From: Chryseobacterium jejuense
Lineage (GTDB): Bacteria > Bacteroidota > Bacteroidia > Flavobacteriales > Weeksellaceae
Length of the DNA: 64,000 nucleotides
Assembly: GCF_900100075.1 (NCBI RefSeq)
Contig: NZ_FNEG01000006.1
Coordinates: 248,001 to 312,000, forward strand
Reading direction: 5' to 3'
Shown: positions 8,333-17,344 of the stretch, one piece after another
How the letters are laid out: every line of letters begins with the position of its first letter
Numbering within the stretch: position 1 is the first letter of the stretch
Translations under genes and position numbers: made by a program
The notes under the pieces: model-generated
What the model was told of the DNA's origin: nothing
Databases searched by the model: none
What the model saw: the letters and a program-made list of their open reading frames with translations, nothing else

Positions 8333-8941
8333 ATGCCCATGAAAGTTACTTTTGAAAAATACAATCCATTCTGGAAGAACCAGTTTGAATCCATTAAAAA
8401 TGAACTGGAAAAAAGTATAGGCTTTTTAGATCCCCAAATAGAACATATCGGAAGCACTTCTGTAGAAGGATTATCAGCAAAACCTATTATAGACATTATG
8501 ATTGGGATAAAAGATGAATCCGAACTCAATAAAGTTCCTCTTTTATTAGAGGGAAAGGATTATGTTTACTACGAAAAGTACAACGAAGATATGCCGTATC
8601 GCCGTTTTTTTATTAAGCTGAAAGATAAACCTCAGAACCTGGGATTTCCGGGAATTATTCATTCAGAAGATGAATTTCCCGAAGAACTTCATAACCATAG
8701 TCTTCGGATAGCTCATATCCATACTATCCCTGTTTCATCTGAACATTGGCTTCGTCATATGGCATTTCGTGATTACCTTCGTGCTCATCCTGAAGTAAAA
8801 GAGGAATATCAGCAATTAAAAGAAAAGCTTAGTATGATGGAATGGTTGGATGGCAATGATTATAATGATGGAAAAGATCCGTTTATAAAAAAGGAAGAAC
8901 AAAATGCTATTCAATGGTATTTAAATAATCAGAAACCTTAA
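8333..8941 (+). CDS. GrpB family protein (nucleotidyltransferase-fold)
   Basis: A 202-residue cytoplasmic protein (200 if the second ATG at 8339 is used). GrpB/UPF0157 hallmarks are present: VTFEKYNPFWKNQFESIKNEL, the nucleotidyltransferase-like IEHIGSTSVEGLSAKPIIDIMIG, and the later HIHTIPVSSEHWLRHMAFRDYLRAHPEV. The G-S-T-S and D-I-x-I positions correspond to the NTP-transfer core of the fold. Family members are often linked to CoaE or to stress genes; the substrate is unresolved. It is followed 11 bases later by a deaminase gene and then an acetyltransferase, which form a probable small accessory operon. Confidence 0.88.
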   Translation: MPMKVTFEKYNPFWKNQFESIKNELEKSIGFLDPQIEHIGSTSVEGLSAKPIIDIMIGIKDESELNKVPLLLEGKDYVYYEKYNEDMPYRRFFIKLKDKPQNLGFPGIIHSEDEFPEELHNHSLRIAHIHTIPVSSEHWLRHMAFRDYLRAHPEVKEEYQQLKEKLSMMEWLDGNDYNDGKDPFIKKEEQNAIQWYLNNQKP

Positions 8942-8952
8942 TACTTTGCCCA

Positions 8953-9348
8953 ATGAGAAAAGATTTAAAGGAGATAGCCAGCCGGTTTGCAAAATCGACA
9001 ACATTGAATGACTTTATAGAATATGGCGGAGTTGCTGCCGCTATTGAAACTATTGATGGAAATGTATATACAGGAATTAGTATAGATACAGCATGTTCTA
9101 TGGGATTTTGTGCTGAACATAGTGCTGTAGCGGAAATGCTGAAGAACGGAGAACGTTATATCAAAGCTGTAGTGGCAGTGGGAAATGATGGAAATGCAGT
9201 TCCACCCTGTGGGCGTTGCAGAGAATTGATGAGTCAGCTGGCTAAAGAGAATCTCAATGCAGTAATAGAAGTGAAAAACGGAGTGTTTGTAACCTTAAAA
9301 GAATTAATGCCTTACGACTGGAAAGAAGATCTTGACAGAGAATGGTAA
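8953..9348 (+). CDS. Cytidine deaminase-like zinc hydrolase
   Basis: A 131-residue protein of the CDA fold. The zinc site is C53-A-E55 (FCAEHSAVAE) with PPCGRC (Cys86, Cys89), so all three zinc ligands are cysteines as in tetrameric cytidine deaminases and blasticidin-S deaminases; Glu55 is the proton shuttle. It probably deaminates cytidine/deoxycytidine or a related cytosine nucleoside. The shorter, divergent sequence and its accessory neighbourhood leave a blasticidin-like specificity possible. It lies 11 bases after the GrpB gene. Confidence 0.8.
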   Translation: MRKDLKEIASRFAKSTTLNDFIEYGGVAAAIETIDGNVYTGISIDTACSMGFCAEHSAVAEMLKNGERYIKAVVAVGNDGNAVPPCGRCRELMSQLAKENLNAVIEVKNGVFVTLKELMPYDWKEDLDREW

Positions 9349-9380
9349 TCGTAGAATGATAATTTAAAAATAAAGATCCA

Positions 9381-10217
9381 ATGGAGTTTAAAACCTTAGC
9401 CAATGTTGAATTAGACGACCTTTTAGCAGTATTCAATCTTTCTTTTTCCGATTATATTGTCCCTTTTCATCTTACGAAAGAAATACTTGCGGCAAAAATT
9501 ATCGCTGAAAAATTAGATATGAATATTTCAGTAGGTGCTTTTGAAGAAGGAAAATTAGTGAGTTTTATCCTTCAGTCTGAAAAGCTGGAGAATGGGCAGA
9601 AAATTATTTACAATGGCGGAACTGGCGTAGTGCCCGAAAGCAGAGGAAAAGGATTGGTAAGAAAAATGTATGATTTTATCATTCCTGCTTTAAAAGAAAG
9701 AGGAGCAGATGTGCTCCTGCTTGAAGTTATTGAAGGGAACACTGCCGCAATCAGAGCTTATGAAAATTTAGGTTTTAGCATCGTAAGAAAATTGCTTTGC
9801 TTTAAAGGAAATATTAATTCAGGAGCGGAAAACGCTACCATAACAATAAAAGAAATGGAGAACTTTCAATGGGATAATCTACTTTCCTTTTGGGATATTG
9901 AGCCTTCATGGCAGGGATCTGTTTATGTATTGAATCCTATGCCGGAAAATTATCAGGCATTGGGAGCTTATTCGGATGAAAATTTAGTAGGATATATCAT
10001 TTACAATCCTGGAGCAAGAAGGGTACTTCAGATAGCGGTACATAAAGACTATAGAAAACAAGGAATAGGTTCCGGACTTTTCACAGCTATTGCTGATGGA
10101 CAGCCTGTGGCTATCAATAATGTAGATGATACCTCTAAAGAAACGGATAAGTTTCTGGATAAAAAAATAGGTCTTCAAAACTGGTTATCACAGTTTGAAA
10201 TGACACGTAGTATTTAA
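9381..10217 (+). CDS. Two-domain GNAT acetyltransferase
   Basis: A 278-residue protein made of two GNAT folds in tandem. The N-terminal one carries the acetyl-CoA motif A in GGTGVVPESRGKGLVRKMYDF (about residues 75-95) and a following LLEVIEGNTAAIRAYENLGF. The C-terminal one has a second motif A at LQIAVHKDYRKQGIGSGLF (about 217-235). Most single-domain GNATs are about 150 residues, so this is a genuine duplication-type enzyme rather than a fusion error. The acceptor substrate is unknown. It lies 32 bases after the deaminase gene. Confidence 0.85.
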   Translation: MEFKTLANVELDDLLAVFNLSFSDYIVPFHLTKEILAAKIIAEKLDMNISVGAFEEGKLVSFILQSEKLENGQKIIYNGGTGVVPESRGKGLVRKMYDFIIPALKERGADVLLLEVIEGNTAAIRAYENLGFSIVRKLLCFKGNINSGAENATITIKEMENFQWDNLLSFWDIEPSWQGSVYVLNPMPENYQALGAYSDENLVGYIIYNPGARRVLQIAVHKDYRKQGIGSGLFTAIADGQPVAINNVDDTSKETDKFLDKKIGLQNWLSQFEMTRSI

Positions 10218-10233
10218 TCTGTTTTTATTTACA

Positions 10234-10424
10234 TTAACCTCAGTTCGGGATAAGAATTACTGGTTTGAAGCCAGAAGATGGAAGTAATGAAAGCCATCAA
10301 TATTAGTTTTTTCCTCTTTTTAAAGGAAATTTAATCATAAGGGTGAGTATAGTTATTATAACCGAAAGTAACTTCCAGCTTCCAGCCTTTAATTCTGGTT
10401 TCCTTAACCCGAATTCAGGTTACA
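10234..10424. repeat. About 190-bp interspersed palindromic element (MITE-like)
   Basis: The left end (taacctcagttcgggataa) and the reverse complement of the right end (taacctgaattcgggttaa) match imperfectly, and internal segments (agccagaagatggaagtaa against ggctggaagctggaagtta) also pair, so the element can fold as one long hairpin. It has no coding capacity and fills the gap between the GNAT gene and the phosphodiesterase. I cannot see other copies in the window. Confidence 0.6.
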
Positions 10425-10491
10425 TAAAAAAAATAAAGGGGTTTTAATATACTTTTAATCTCTTAAACTTTTCAGGGAGCAGTAGAGAATG

Positions 10492-10499
10492 TAACTTTG
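10492..10499 (+). promoter_or_regulatory. Candidate -7 element (TAACTTTG) of the phosphodiesterase gene
   Basis: Exact TAnnTTTG match, 17 bases before the ATG at 10517. No clear -33 element was seen. Confidence 0.45.
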
Positions 10500-10516
10500 C
10501 CGAAAATTTTTAAATA

Positions 10517-11800
10517 ATGAAGCGAGGAATACATTTTTTACTGCTGTTTCTTTCCTTAACGGTTTTTGCACAGCAGAAAACTACAGATACAGCTCAGGTT
10601 ATAGTGCCAGGCCGATTGAATAGCATTGAAGCCCAGTCAAAACCTTATGTTATCATGATTTCCACCGATGGTTTTCGATATGATTATGCAAAAAAATACA
10701 ATGCCGAAAATCTACTGAAACTTTCGGGTAATGGAGTAAAAGCAGAAGCTATGATTCCGAGCTATCCGAGTATTACTTTCCCCAATCACTGGAGTCTTAT
10801 CACCGGACTCTATCCTTCCCACCACGGTTTAATTGATAACTTTTTCTACGACTATCAGAGAAAGGAAACCTATGCGATGAGTAATAAAAAAAATGCAGAA
10901 GACGGAAGTTGGTATGGCGGAACTCCTCTTTGGGGACTAGCCGAAAAGCAGGGAATGATATCTGCATCCTTAATGTGGGTTGGATCTGCAAGCGATGCAG
11001 GCGGAATGAGACCTACTTATTATTATCCTTATCATGAAAAATTTACACCATCCGAAAAAGTAGAAAAAGTAGTGAACTGGCTGAAGTTGCCGGAAGATCA
11101 AAGACCCCATTTTATCTCATTATACTTCCCGGAAGTAGATGGAAGCGGACATCACTTTGGCCCGGACACCCAGGAAACAGAAACAGCTGTTCATTTGATT
11201 GATAAAGCCATTGGAGACCTGGTTCAGAAAGTCAATGATTTAGGATTAAAAAATGTCAATTTTGTTTTTGTTTCAGACCATGGAATGATTAAGGTTGATG
11301 GAGGAACTCCTTTGGAAATTCCAGCGCTGCTTTTTGATAAAAACAGATTCGATTTTTATAATTCCCAGACCCTTGTAAGAGTATATGTTAAGAATTCAGA
11401 TGAGGTGAAAGCTGTTTATAAAGAACTAAAAGCCCATAAAACAGATGACTACGAAGTGTATTTAGATAAAAAACTACCAAGATACCTGCACTTTGCTGCT
11501 AGAGATGATAAATACAACAGGATAGGTCAAATTCTTCTCCTTCCCAAAGCACCGAAAATATTTCTGGAAAAAGGAAAGAAAACTTCCGTTGGCAAACATG
11601 GGTACAACCCAAGGACAGTCCCTGAAATGAAGGCAACCTTCTATGCATGGGGCCCGGAATTTAAAAATAATATGGAAATTGGTGAATTTGCCAATATCAA
11701 TGTTTATCCTTTAGTGGCTGAGGTTCTAGGGTTAAAGATTGATCAGCCGATTGATGGTAAAATAAAGGTTTTAGGAAAAATCTTAAAAGAAAAAAAATAA
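10517..11800 (+). CDS. Ectonucleotide pyrophosphatase/phosphodiesterase (ENPP, alkaline phosphatase superfamily)
   Basis: A 427-residue exported enzyme with a signal peptide (about 1-18). The metal and nucleophile sites of the ENPP/NPP family are visible: Asp51 in STDGFRYDY, the nucleophile Thr88 in SITFPNHWSLITGLYPSHHG, Asp208/His212 in EVDGSGHHFGP, Asp254-His255 in SDHGM and a late His in KHGYNP. NPPs hydrolyse nucleotide pyrophosphate or phosphodiester bonds with two zinc ions, so a periplasmic role in nucleotide or phosphate scavenging is likely. It is a monocistronic unit with its own promoter candidate and a terminator. Confidence 0.9.
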   Translation: MKRGIHFLLLFLSLTVFAQQKTTDTAQVIVPGRLNSIEAQSKPYVIMISTDGFRYDYAKKYNAENLLKLSGNGVKAEAMIPSYPSITFPNHWSLITGLYPSHHGLIDNFFYDYQRKETYAMSNKKNAEDGSWYGGTPLWGLAEKQGMISASLMWVGSASDAGGMRPTYYYPYHEKFTPSEKVEKVVNWLKLPEDQRPHFISLYFPEVDGSGHHFGPDTQETETAVHLIDKAIGDLVQKVNDLGLKNVNFVFVSDHGMIKVDGGTPLEIPALLFDKNRFDFYNSQTLVRVYVKNSDEVKAVYKELKAHKTDDYEVYLDKKLPRYLHFAARDDKYNRIGQILLLPKAPKIFLEKGKKTSVGKHGYNPRTVPEMKATFYAWGPEFKNNMEIGEFANINVYPLVAEVLGLKIDQPIDGKIKVLGKILKEKK

Positions 11801-11814
11801 AATTTATTTAATAG

Positions 11815-11848
11815 AATCGCAATACCACAATGTATTGCGATTTTTTTA
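11815..11848 (+). terminator. Rho-independent terminator after the ENPP gene
   Basis: Perfect arms aatcgcaata / tattgcgatt followed by a run of T, 15 bases downstream of the stop. Confidence 0.85.
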
Positions 11849-11862
11849 TAAACTTTCAGATA

Positions 11863-11899
11863 AGTTTCGGCGCACCTTTGGTGCGCCGAAACTGTTTTT
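11863..11899. terminator. Second, GC-rich 14-bp hairpin
   Basis: Perfect 14-bp arms (agtttcggcgcacc / ggtgcgccgaaact) around a TTT loop, then GTTTTTA. It is much more GC-rich than its surroundings. It may be a back-up terminator or a mobile REP-like hairpin; the 140 bases that follow, up to the next gene, hold nothing else I can identify. Confidence 0.6.
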
Positions 11900-12039
11900 A
11901 TTACAATGAATCTTGTAATCAGATGTATAAATATTATTTAAACTAATTATAGATTAGCATATTGATTGTTTTTGTGTTGATTTTTTGTAATTCCTATATT
12001 GAATTTCTATATCTTTAAAAGTGAATTATTCTGTATTTT

Positions 12040-12402
12040 ATGAAAATTTTTGCCAGTATAGTAATAATGCTCTTGATTTGCTGTAAACCCTCTGCTAAAA
12101 CAGGTTTTGTAAGTAATGATGTGGGAAATAAGTACTCCAGAAAATGGAGTCCGGATAACCGTTTTATTCTCTTTTATAAATTTGAAGATAACCCTCTGGA
12201 TCCTGGCAGATGGCTTACGTATTATGTAACGGACGCCAAAACGAATGTTCTTAAAAAAGATAAAACAAAAATTCTTGCAGATTCCATTAAGTGGAGATCA
12301 GATAATGTTCTCGTTATCATACCATATCGTAAAATGATAAAAACAGAACTGGAAGTAGACAAAAAAGAAAATGACAATCAAATGTTAATACCTATAAAAT
12401 AA
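12040..12402 (+). CDS. Small putative lipoprotein
   Basis: A 120-residue protein with a short N-terminal hydrophobic segment and a lipobox-like LICC (Cys14/15). The mature part has alternating hydrophilic beta stretches (RKWSPDNRFILFYKFE, WLTYYVTDAKT, IKWRSDNVLVIIPYRK) that resemble single blades of WD/beta-propeller-type proteins, but no family is recognisable. It ends 7 bases before the large T9SS protein and could be co-expressed with it. Confidence 0.55.
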   Translation: MKIFASIVIMLLICCKPSAKTGFVSNDVGNKYSRKWSPDNRFILFYKFEDNPLDPGRWLTYYVTDAKTNVLKKDKTKILADSIKWRSDNVLVIIPYRKMIKTELEVDKKENDNQMLIPIK

Positions 12403-12409
12403 CCACGAC

Positions 12410-15400
12410 ATGAAAAAAAACTACATCAGAAATGGGGCAATTGTAATCAGCGCTGTTTTTTTATTGAATGCCTGTCAGCATTTCAATACACAAGCAGACA
12501 AAAGCCGCCCTCCGTCGGCAAATGCTGACGGAATAATGAAACAGAAAGAAAAAGAATCAGCGGAACAAGATAAAATTAAAGTTTCGGATGATAAAAAAGT
12601 GTACGCTCAGGTACAGAAAGAGCAAAGCCTGAAAAAGATACTTGCATCTAATGATCCGAAGTTTAATAAAGTTTTTGAAAACTTTGGTGATGGTGTTGAA
12701 GAAACTCAGCTTAGAAAGGAATTGCTGATGAGTATGGCAAAATCTGGGGAAATGGTCATGGGACACCGTGCTGATAAAAAATTAAGAGAGCAGGAAGCAG
12801 GGGCTAAAGAGAAGAAAGGTATTGAGGAAATGGCAGAATACAGACGTCAGATCACAATGCCCATTGGTACCAACAAAATGCTCTATGAAGATGGAAATTT
12901 ACTGAAAGAATATAATAAAGCACTTAACAGTGCAACTCTTAAGCAAGCTAAGCAAAAATCTTCCATTGCTGCTAAAAATGGAGCTTATTCTATTAACAAC
13001 GTTGTTTTTACTGAGAGAGGTCCTAATAATATTCCGGGGAGAGACAGAAGTATCGTAGTTTCACCTCAGAATCCTAATAAATGGTATGTAGGATCAGTAG
13101 GTGGTGGTGTCTGGATTACTGATAACGCAGGAACAACCTGGAAAAATACTACAGATTTTGCTGTCCCTAACCTTGCTACTTCTACAATTGCCATTTCTCC
13201 GCAGAACCCCAATGTTGTTTATGCAGGAACGGGAGAGCCATTTGGTAATTTAGATAAGATTACGGGAACAGGTCTTATAAAATCCACGGATGCAGGAGAG
13301 CATTGGACAAGATTACTGAATACTGCTGCTTTTGGTGATGTAGGACGATTATTGGTAAACCCAGCCAACTCAAATAATCTGTTGGTAGCTTCTTCAAAAG
13401 GAATTTATGTAACCCAGGATGGTGGAACTACCTGGAATCAGACTTTTACGGGATCAACTGTAGCTGGAACGGCTTATGTTTCTACCCAGGATCTTGTTGC
13501 AACCAGTGATTTCAGTGCCATTTATGCTTCCGTTAATACTTTAGGAGTTCTTAAATCTACAGATGGTGGGGCAACCTGGACAAAAGTATTTGATGCGCTG
13601 GCTCTTAACAAAGCAATCAAAAGAATGGAAATTGCTGTATCTCCGGTTAATCCGAGTAAAATTTTTCTGAGCTGCCAGGAAGGAGCAACTACAGGAATAT
13701 ATATGTCTGCAAACGCGGGGACCAGCTTTCAGGCTTTAACTTATAAAACCGGAAACAGTAAAGAAATACTTGGGGATCAGGGATGGTATGATAATGCCGT
13801 TACAGCTCACCCGTTTAATGAAAATATTATTTATGTAGGCGGAGTTTCGGTAGCAAAGGTTACAGTAGATACTACGGATAATTCTTACAATGTACTCTCT
13901 ATTGCGAGTGGTTATAATACAGCATATCTTAACACAGCTGTACACCCTGATCAGCATGGTATTGTTTGTCAGGTTGATCCGGCAAATCCTGCCCAGTTCA
14001 GATTATTGCTTACCAATGATGGGGGAGTATATTCTACTCAATATAAAACAAACCCTGGAGAAACTCAGGGAGATTGGGGGAATCCTGTTACAGGACTCAA
14101 TACAACACAATTCTATGGTGCAGACAAAAAGAATGGAGTGGATGCTTATGTAGCAGGTGCTCAGGATAATGGGTCGTCAGCAACCCTTACAGCTCCGTCT
14201 TCAAGCAGTTCAAACTATTTATCTTTATTAGGTGGAGATGGATTTGAAGCCCTTTGGAATTATAATAAGCCTAATGAAATGATATTTGGTTCACAGTACA
14301 ATAACTTTGTAAGAACCGAACAGGGAGTAAGTACTACAGGCCGTTTTACAGCCAGAAATGCAGACTATGGATCGACATCATCTCCATTCTATTCAAAATT
14401 GGCCAATGCTAATAATAATCCGGATGTTGTATTTACAGTATCTTCTAAAGGAGTTTGGAAGTCGCCGGATTTTGGTAGAACATGGGGCTTATCAACCTTT
14501 ACAGCAGCCAATAACGGAACCTGGAATGGTAATGCTTCGTTTGCAACGGTTAAAGTATCAGTAGCAAATCCTGATGTGGTTTGGGCCGGATCTGCTGTTT
14601 CCGGAGGAACAGGAACAACGTATAAAATCAATGTTTCAAAAGATAATGGATCTACTTTTGCAAAAACAACAGGTAGTATGCCAACAGCAGGTAACTATTA
14701 TATCAGTGGAATTTCTCCATCAAATACAACAGAAGCCAGATCGTATGTAATGTTTTCCGTAGCCGCTCAGCCGAAAGTGGTAAAAACCAATGATTTTGGA
14801 GCAACATGGACGGATATTTCAGGATATAGCACGGGATCTACTTCTACAGGCTTTCCAGATGTTCCGGTACATAGCTTAATTGAAATGCCATTTGATGATA
14901 GAATACTTTGGGCAGGAACAGATATAGGAATATTCGAAACGGTAGATAACGGTGCCACATGGTCTCTTGTAACCACCATGCCTCCGGTTTCTATCTGGCA
15001 AATGAAAATAGTGAATGACCAGGTGGTTCTTGCTACCCATGGCAGAGGAGTGTGGACCGCTACTATTCCTGAGCTGGCAACTTATGTGCTTCCAGAATAT
15101 GTAGCACGTCCTATTATAAAGAGTGCGAATCAGGTGGCTATTCATGATACAAAAGCCAAAGCAGTCTTTAATTATACAAATCCACAAATTACAAGTTTGA
15201 AGGTGTATGTTGATAATACTTATGTATCAACAATTTCCAGTACTCAGCCCAATACCGATTATACATTTACTACCACTTCAACTTTATCAGAAGGCATTCA
15301 CTCTATTTCAGTGAGCGGAATGTATGCTAACGGAACTAAAGAAACAATCAAGGATACAAAATCTTTAGATATTATCAACTTTAATCCTGGTGCGTCTGCT

Positions 15401-16153
15401 ATTAATAATCCGGCCTTCACAACCAATGATGTGTATATTGGAGCAGGTAAATTTGTAGTAGATAATGTATCTAATAAATTTACCTATAACGTATTGAATA
15501 ATGTTGGACACCCATATGCCAATTCTACAACTTATCAGACCTATATAAAAACCCCAGTGATTGTAGGGCCCGCTTCTGCAATGACAATGAGACATATGGC
15601 ACTTACAGAAGCAGGATATGATTTTGCTTATGTAGAAGGTTCTAAAGATCTTGTTAATTGGACTACCATGGGGGTTTATGACGAAGCATCATTCAGTAAC
15701 TGGACTAATAGTGGAACCGCTCTTACAGCAGCCAATGTGAATGAAACATTATTCCAGAACAGCTCTTTAAATCTAGGAACATTTGCCTCTGGAGATGAAA
15801 TTGCTGTGAGACTTCGCTTGGTAAGTGACCCAGAAGTTACTTCTTATGGATGGCTTATTAAATCTATAGTTCCTACTTCTTCTCTTGGAGTAAAAGATAT
15901 TGTGAAATCGGAAGAAGGAATCAGATTAGCACCTAACCCGGCAGATGATGTTACAGGGATTATGCTTCCTTCCAATAATAAAGGAGATGTTGATGTTTAC
16001 GTGTACGATGCTTCCGGAAGACAGGTAATATCTTTGAAAAAGCAGAAAGGACCAAAAATTGATTTGGATGTAAAAGGTCTTACAAAAGGACTTTATCTGG
16101 TCCTTGTAAAAACAGGTACAGAGAATAAAGCTCTGAAATTAATTAAAAACTAA
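12410..16153 (+). CDS. Large sortilin/BNR-type beta-propeller surface protein with T9SS sorting domain
   Basis: A 1247-residue protein. The N-terminus is a signal with a lipobox-like LNAC (Cys22) followed by a Lys/Glu-rich helical region (about 40-190). From about 195 to 890 come repeated propeller blades with Asp-box-type motifs (ITDNAGTTWKN, STDAGEHWTR, TQDGGTTWNQ, STDGGATWTK, SKDNGSTFAK, TVDNGATWSL). A beta-sandwich region follows, and the T9SS type A sorting domain lies at about 1165-1247 (LAPNPADDV, DASGRQVIS, KGLYLVLV, ending KLIKN). Related proteins are secreted surface hydrolase-like or adhesin-like proteins. The combination of a lipobox and a T9SS tail is odd. The ligand is unknown. 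Confidence 0.88.
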   Translation: MKKNYIRNGAIVISAVFLLNACQHFNTQADKSRPPSANADGIMKQKEKESAEQDKIKVSDDKKVYAQVQKEQSLKKILASNDPKFNKVFENFGDGVEETQLRKELLMSMAKSGEMVMGHRADKKLREQEAGAKEKKGIEEMAEYRRQITMPIGTNKMLYEDGNLLKEYNKALNSATLKQAKQKSSIAAKNGAYSINNVVFTERGPNNIPGRDRSIVVSPQNPNKWYVGSVGGGVWITDNAGTTWKNTTDFAVPNLATSTIAISPQNPNVVYAGTGEPFGNLDKITGTGLIKSTDAGEHWTRLLNTAAFGDVGRLLVNPANSNNLLVASSKGIYVTQDGGTTWNQTFTGSTVAGTAYVSTQDLVATSDFSAIYASVNTLGVLKSTDGGATWTKVFDALALNKAIKRMEIAVSPVNPSKIFLSCQEGATTGIYMSANAGTSFQALTYKTGNSKEILGDQGWYDNAVTAHPFNENIIYVGGVSVAKVTVDTTDNSYNVLSIASGYNTAYLNTAVHPDQHGIVCQVDPANPAQFRLLLTNDGGVYSTQYKTNPGETQGDWGNPVTGLNTTQFYGADKKNGVDAYVAGAQDNGSSATLTAPSSSSSNYLSLLGGDGFEALWNYNKPNEMIFGSQYNNFVRTEQGVSTTGRFTARNADYGSTSSPFYSKLANANNNPDVVFTVSSKGVWKSPDFGRTWGLSTFTAANNGTWNGNASFATVKVSVANPDVVWAGSAVSGGTGTTYKINVSKDNGSTFAKTTGSMPTAGNYYISGISPSNTTEARSYVMFSVAAQPKVVKTNDFGATWTDISGYSTGSTSTGFPDVPVHSLIEMPFDDRILWAGTDIGIFETVDNGATWSLVTTMPPVSIWQMKIVNDQVVLATHGRGVWTATIPELATYVLPEYVARPIIKSANQVAIHDTKAKAVFNYTNPQITSLKVYVDNTYVSTISSTQPNTDYTFTTTSTLSEGIHSISVSGMYANGTKETIKDTKSLDIINFNPGASAINNPAFTTNDVYIGAGKFVVDNVSNKFTYNVLNNVGHPYANSTTYQTYIKTPVIVGPASAMTMRHMALTEAGYDFAYVEGSKDLVNWTTMGVYDEASFSNWTNSGTALTAANVNETLFQNSSLNLGTFASGDEIAVRLRLVSDPEVTSYGWLIKSIVPTSSLGVKDIVKSEEGIRLAPNPADDVTGIMLPSNNKGDVDVYVYDASGRQVISLKKQKGPKIDLDVKGLTKGLYLVLVKTGTENKALKLIKN

Positions 16154-16210
16154 TGAGTATCCTTACGTTTTCAAACAGGTAGATTTTTAAAAGTTTGCTT
16201 GTATTAAATA

Positions 16211-16245
16211 AAAAGACTCTCCAATAAGGAGAGTCTTTTGTTTTC
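16211..16245 (+). terminator. Rho-independent terminator after the large T9SS protein
   Basis: Perfect arms aaaagactctcc / ggagagtctttt with loop aataa, followed by GTTTTCT. It separates this gene from the convergent reductase gene. Confidence 0.85.
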
Positions 16246-16296
16246 TAACAATTTTATGATTCATAAAATTCCAGTTTATCTTTTCTAATTTCCGGC

Positions 16297-17175
16297 TTAA
16301 AACTGAGAAACAAATTCTTTAGCGAAATCTTCCAATTTAATATTTCCGGTAACAGGAGAATGATGTTCAATAAAATCTTTTTGTACAGTTCCAGTCTTCA
16401 TTCCCAGTCCCATTTCAACGTATAGTTCGGCCATGTCTTGTGGTAAACCGGCTTGCAGCATTCCATTTAAAGAATCTTCATCTGAGAATTCAACCCACGG
16501 AAGTGCTGGCTTTTCAATAGCAGTACCCAATATTCCGGCAAAATCAGAAGCTTTGCGGGAGTCGCTTACAATATATCGGATGTTTTTACCTGTTTCGTTT
16601 TTTACCAATTCCTCCGCTGCTGCTTTAGCAATATCTATTGGATGCACTACAGGAATTTCCGTGTTTTCAGGAAAATTACCACCAATAATTCCTGCATTTT
16701 TAATCAATGGAATATCATTGAAAAAATTAGTGTAAAAATAACCTGCTCTTAGGAAAGTAAACGAGGTGTTTTCAAGTTCCTGATAAAGCTTTTCGATATG
16801 ATGAAGCCCTTTAATAGGCCCATTTTCTACTGGAGATCCAGCTCCAACACTGCTCAGCATTACCGCTCTTTTTACTCCGGCATTCTTTAATGCTTCTGCA
16901 TAATTTTTTCCGGCATTGATGGTGTTCTGAACAATATTCTCAGCACTGATGGCAGGAGGTGTCATTACAAATACAGCATCTGCTCCATTAAATGTTCGGG
17001 TTAGGAAATCAACATCCGTAATAGACCCGATAGCAGCTTTTGCTCCTAAAGATTCAATGTCCTGTTTTCTTTCTTCATTGCTGCTGATAACGGTAATGTC
17101 ATGTCCTTGTTCTGCCAATTGCTTTGTTAAAGGTTTAGCAACGTTTCCTAATGATCCTGTGATTATAATTTTCAT
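16297..17175 (-). CDS. NmrA/QorB-like NAD(P)-binding oxidoreductase
   Basis: A 292-residue atypical short-chain dehydrogenase. The start at 17175 is chosen because the Rossmann fold begins immediately (MKIIITGSLGNVAKPL); the frame upstream only adds basic, non-conserved residues. The nucleotide motif is TGSLGNVA (normally TGxxGxxG). VFVMTPPA and VMLSSVGAG follow the NmrA/NAD(P)H-binding pattern, and the classical YxxxK is not evident. Members act as NADPH-quinone reductases or redox-sensing proteins. It is divergent from an HxlR regulator, the usual arrangement for this regulator/reductase pair. Confidence 0.85.
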   Translation of the reverse strand: MKIIITGSLGNVAKPLTKQLAEQGHDITVISSNEERKQDIESLGAKAAIGSITDVDFLTRTFNGADAVFVMTPPAISAENIVQNTINAGKNYAEALKNAGVKRAVMLSSVGAGSPVENGPIKGLHHIEKLYQELENTSFTFLRAGYFYTNFFNDIPLIKNAGIIGGNFPENTEIPVVHPIDIAKAAAEELVKNETGKNIRYIVSDSRKASDFAGILGTAIEKPALPWVEFSDEDSLNGMLQAGLPQDMAELYVEMGLGMKTGTVQKDFIEHHSPVTGNIKLEDFAKEFVSQF

Positions 17176-17295
17176 ATATAAATTTTTATTGTTGTTTAAT
17201 GTTTTATGTAACCGCTTAGTAATGATTGTTTTGTATAAATTGATCAAACAGTTGCGATTTCATGATAAATATTTTTTTATTTCCTGATACAAAGT

Positions 17296-17328
17296 TATAT
17301 TTGTACTTACTTTTATACAAGTACTTAC
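17296..17328 (+). promoter_or_regulatory. HxlR promoter with overlapping repeat operator
   Basis: TATATTTG (17296-17303) is an exact -7 element for the HxlR gene. Immediately on and after it, GTACTTAC occurs twice 18 bp apart (17303-17310 and 17321-17328), and gtactt-N10-aagtac forms an inverted repeat. This is a plausible autoregulatory operator that would also control the divergent reductase. Confidence 0.5.
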
Positions 17329-17344
17329 CCTAAAGTATGTAACT

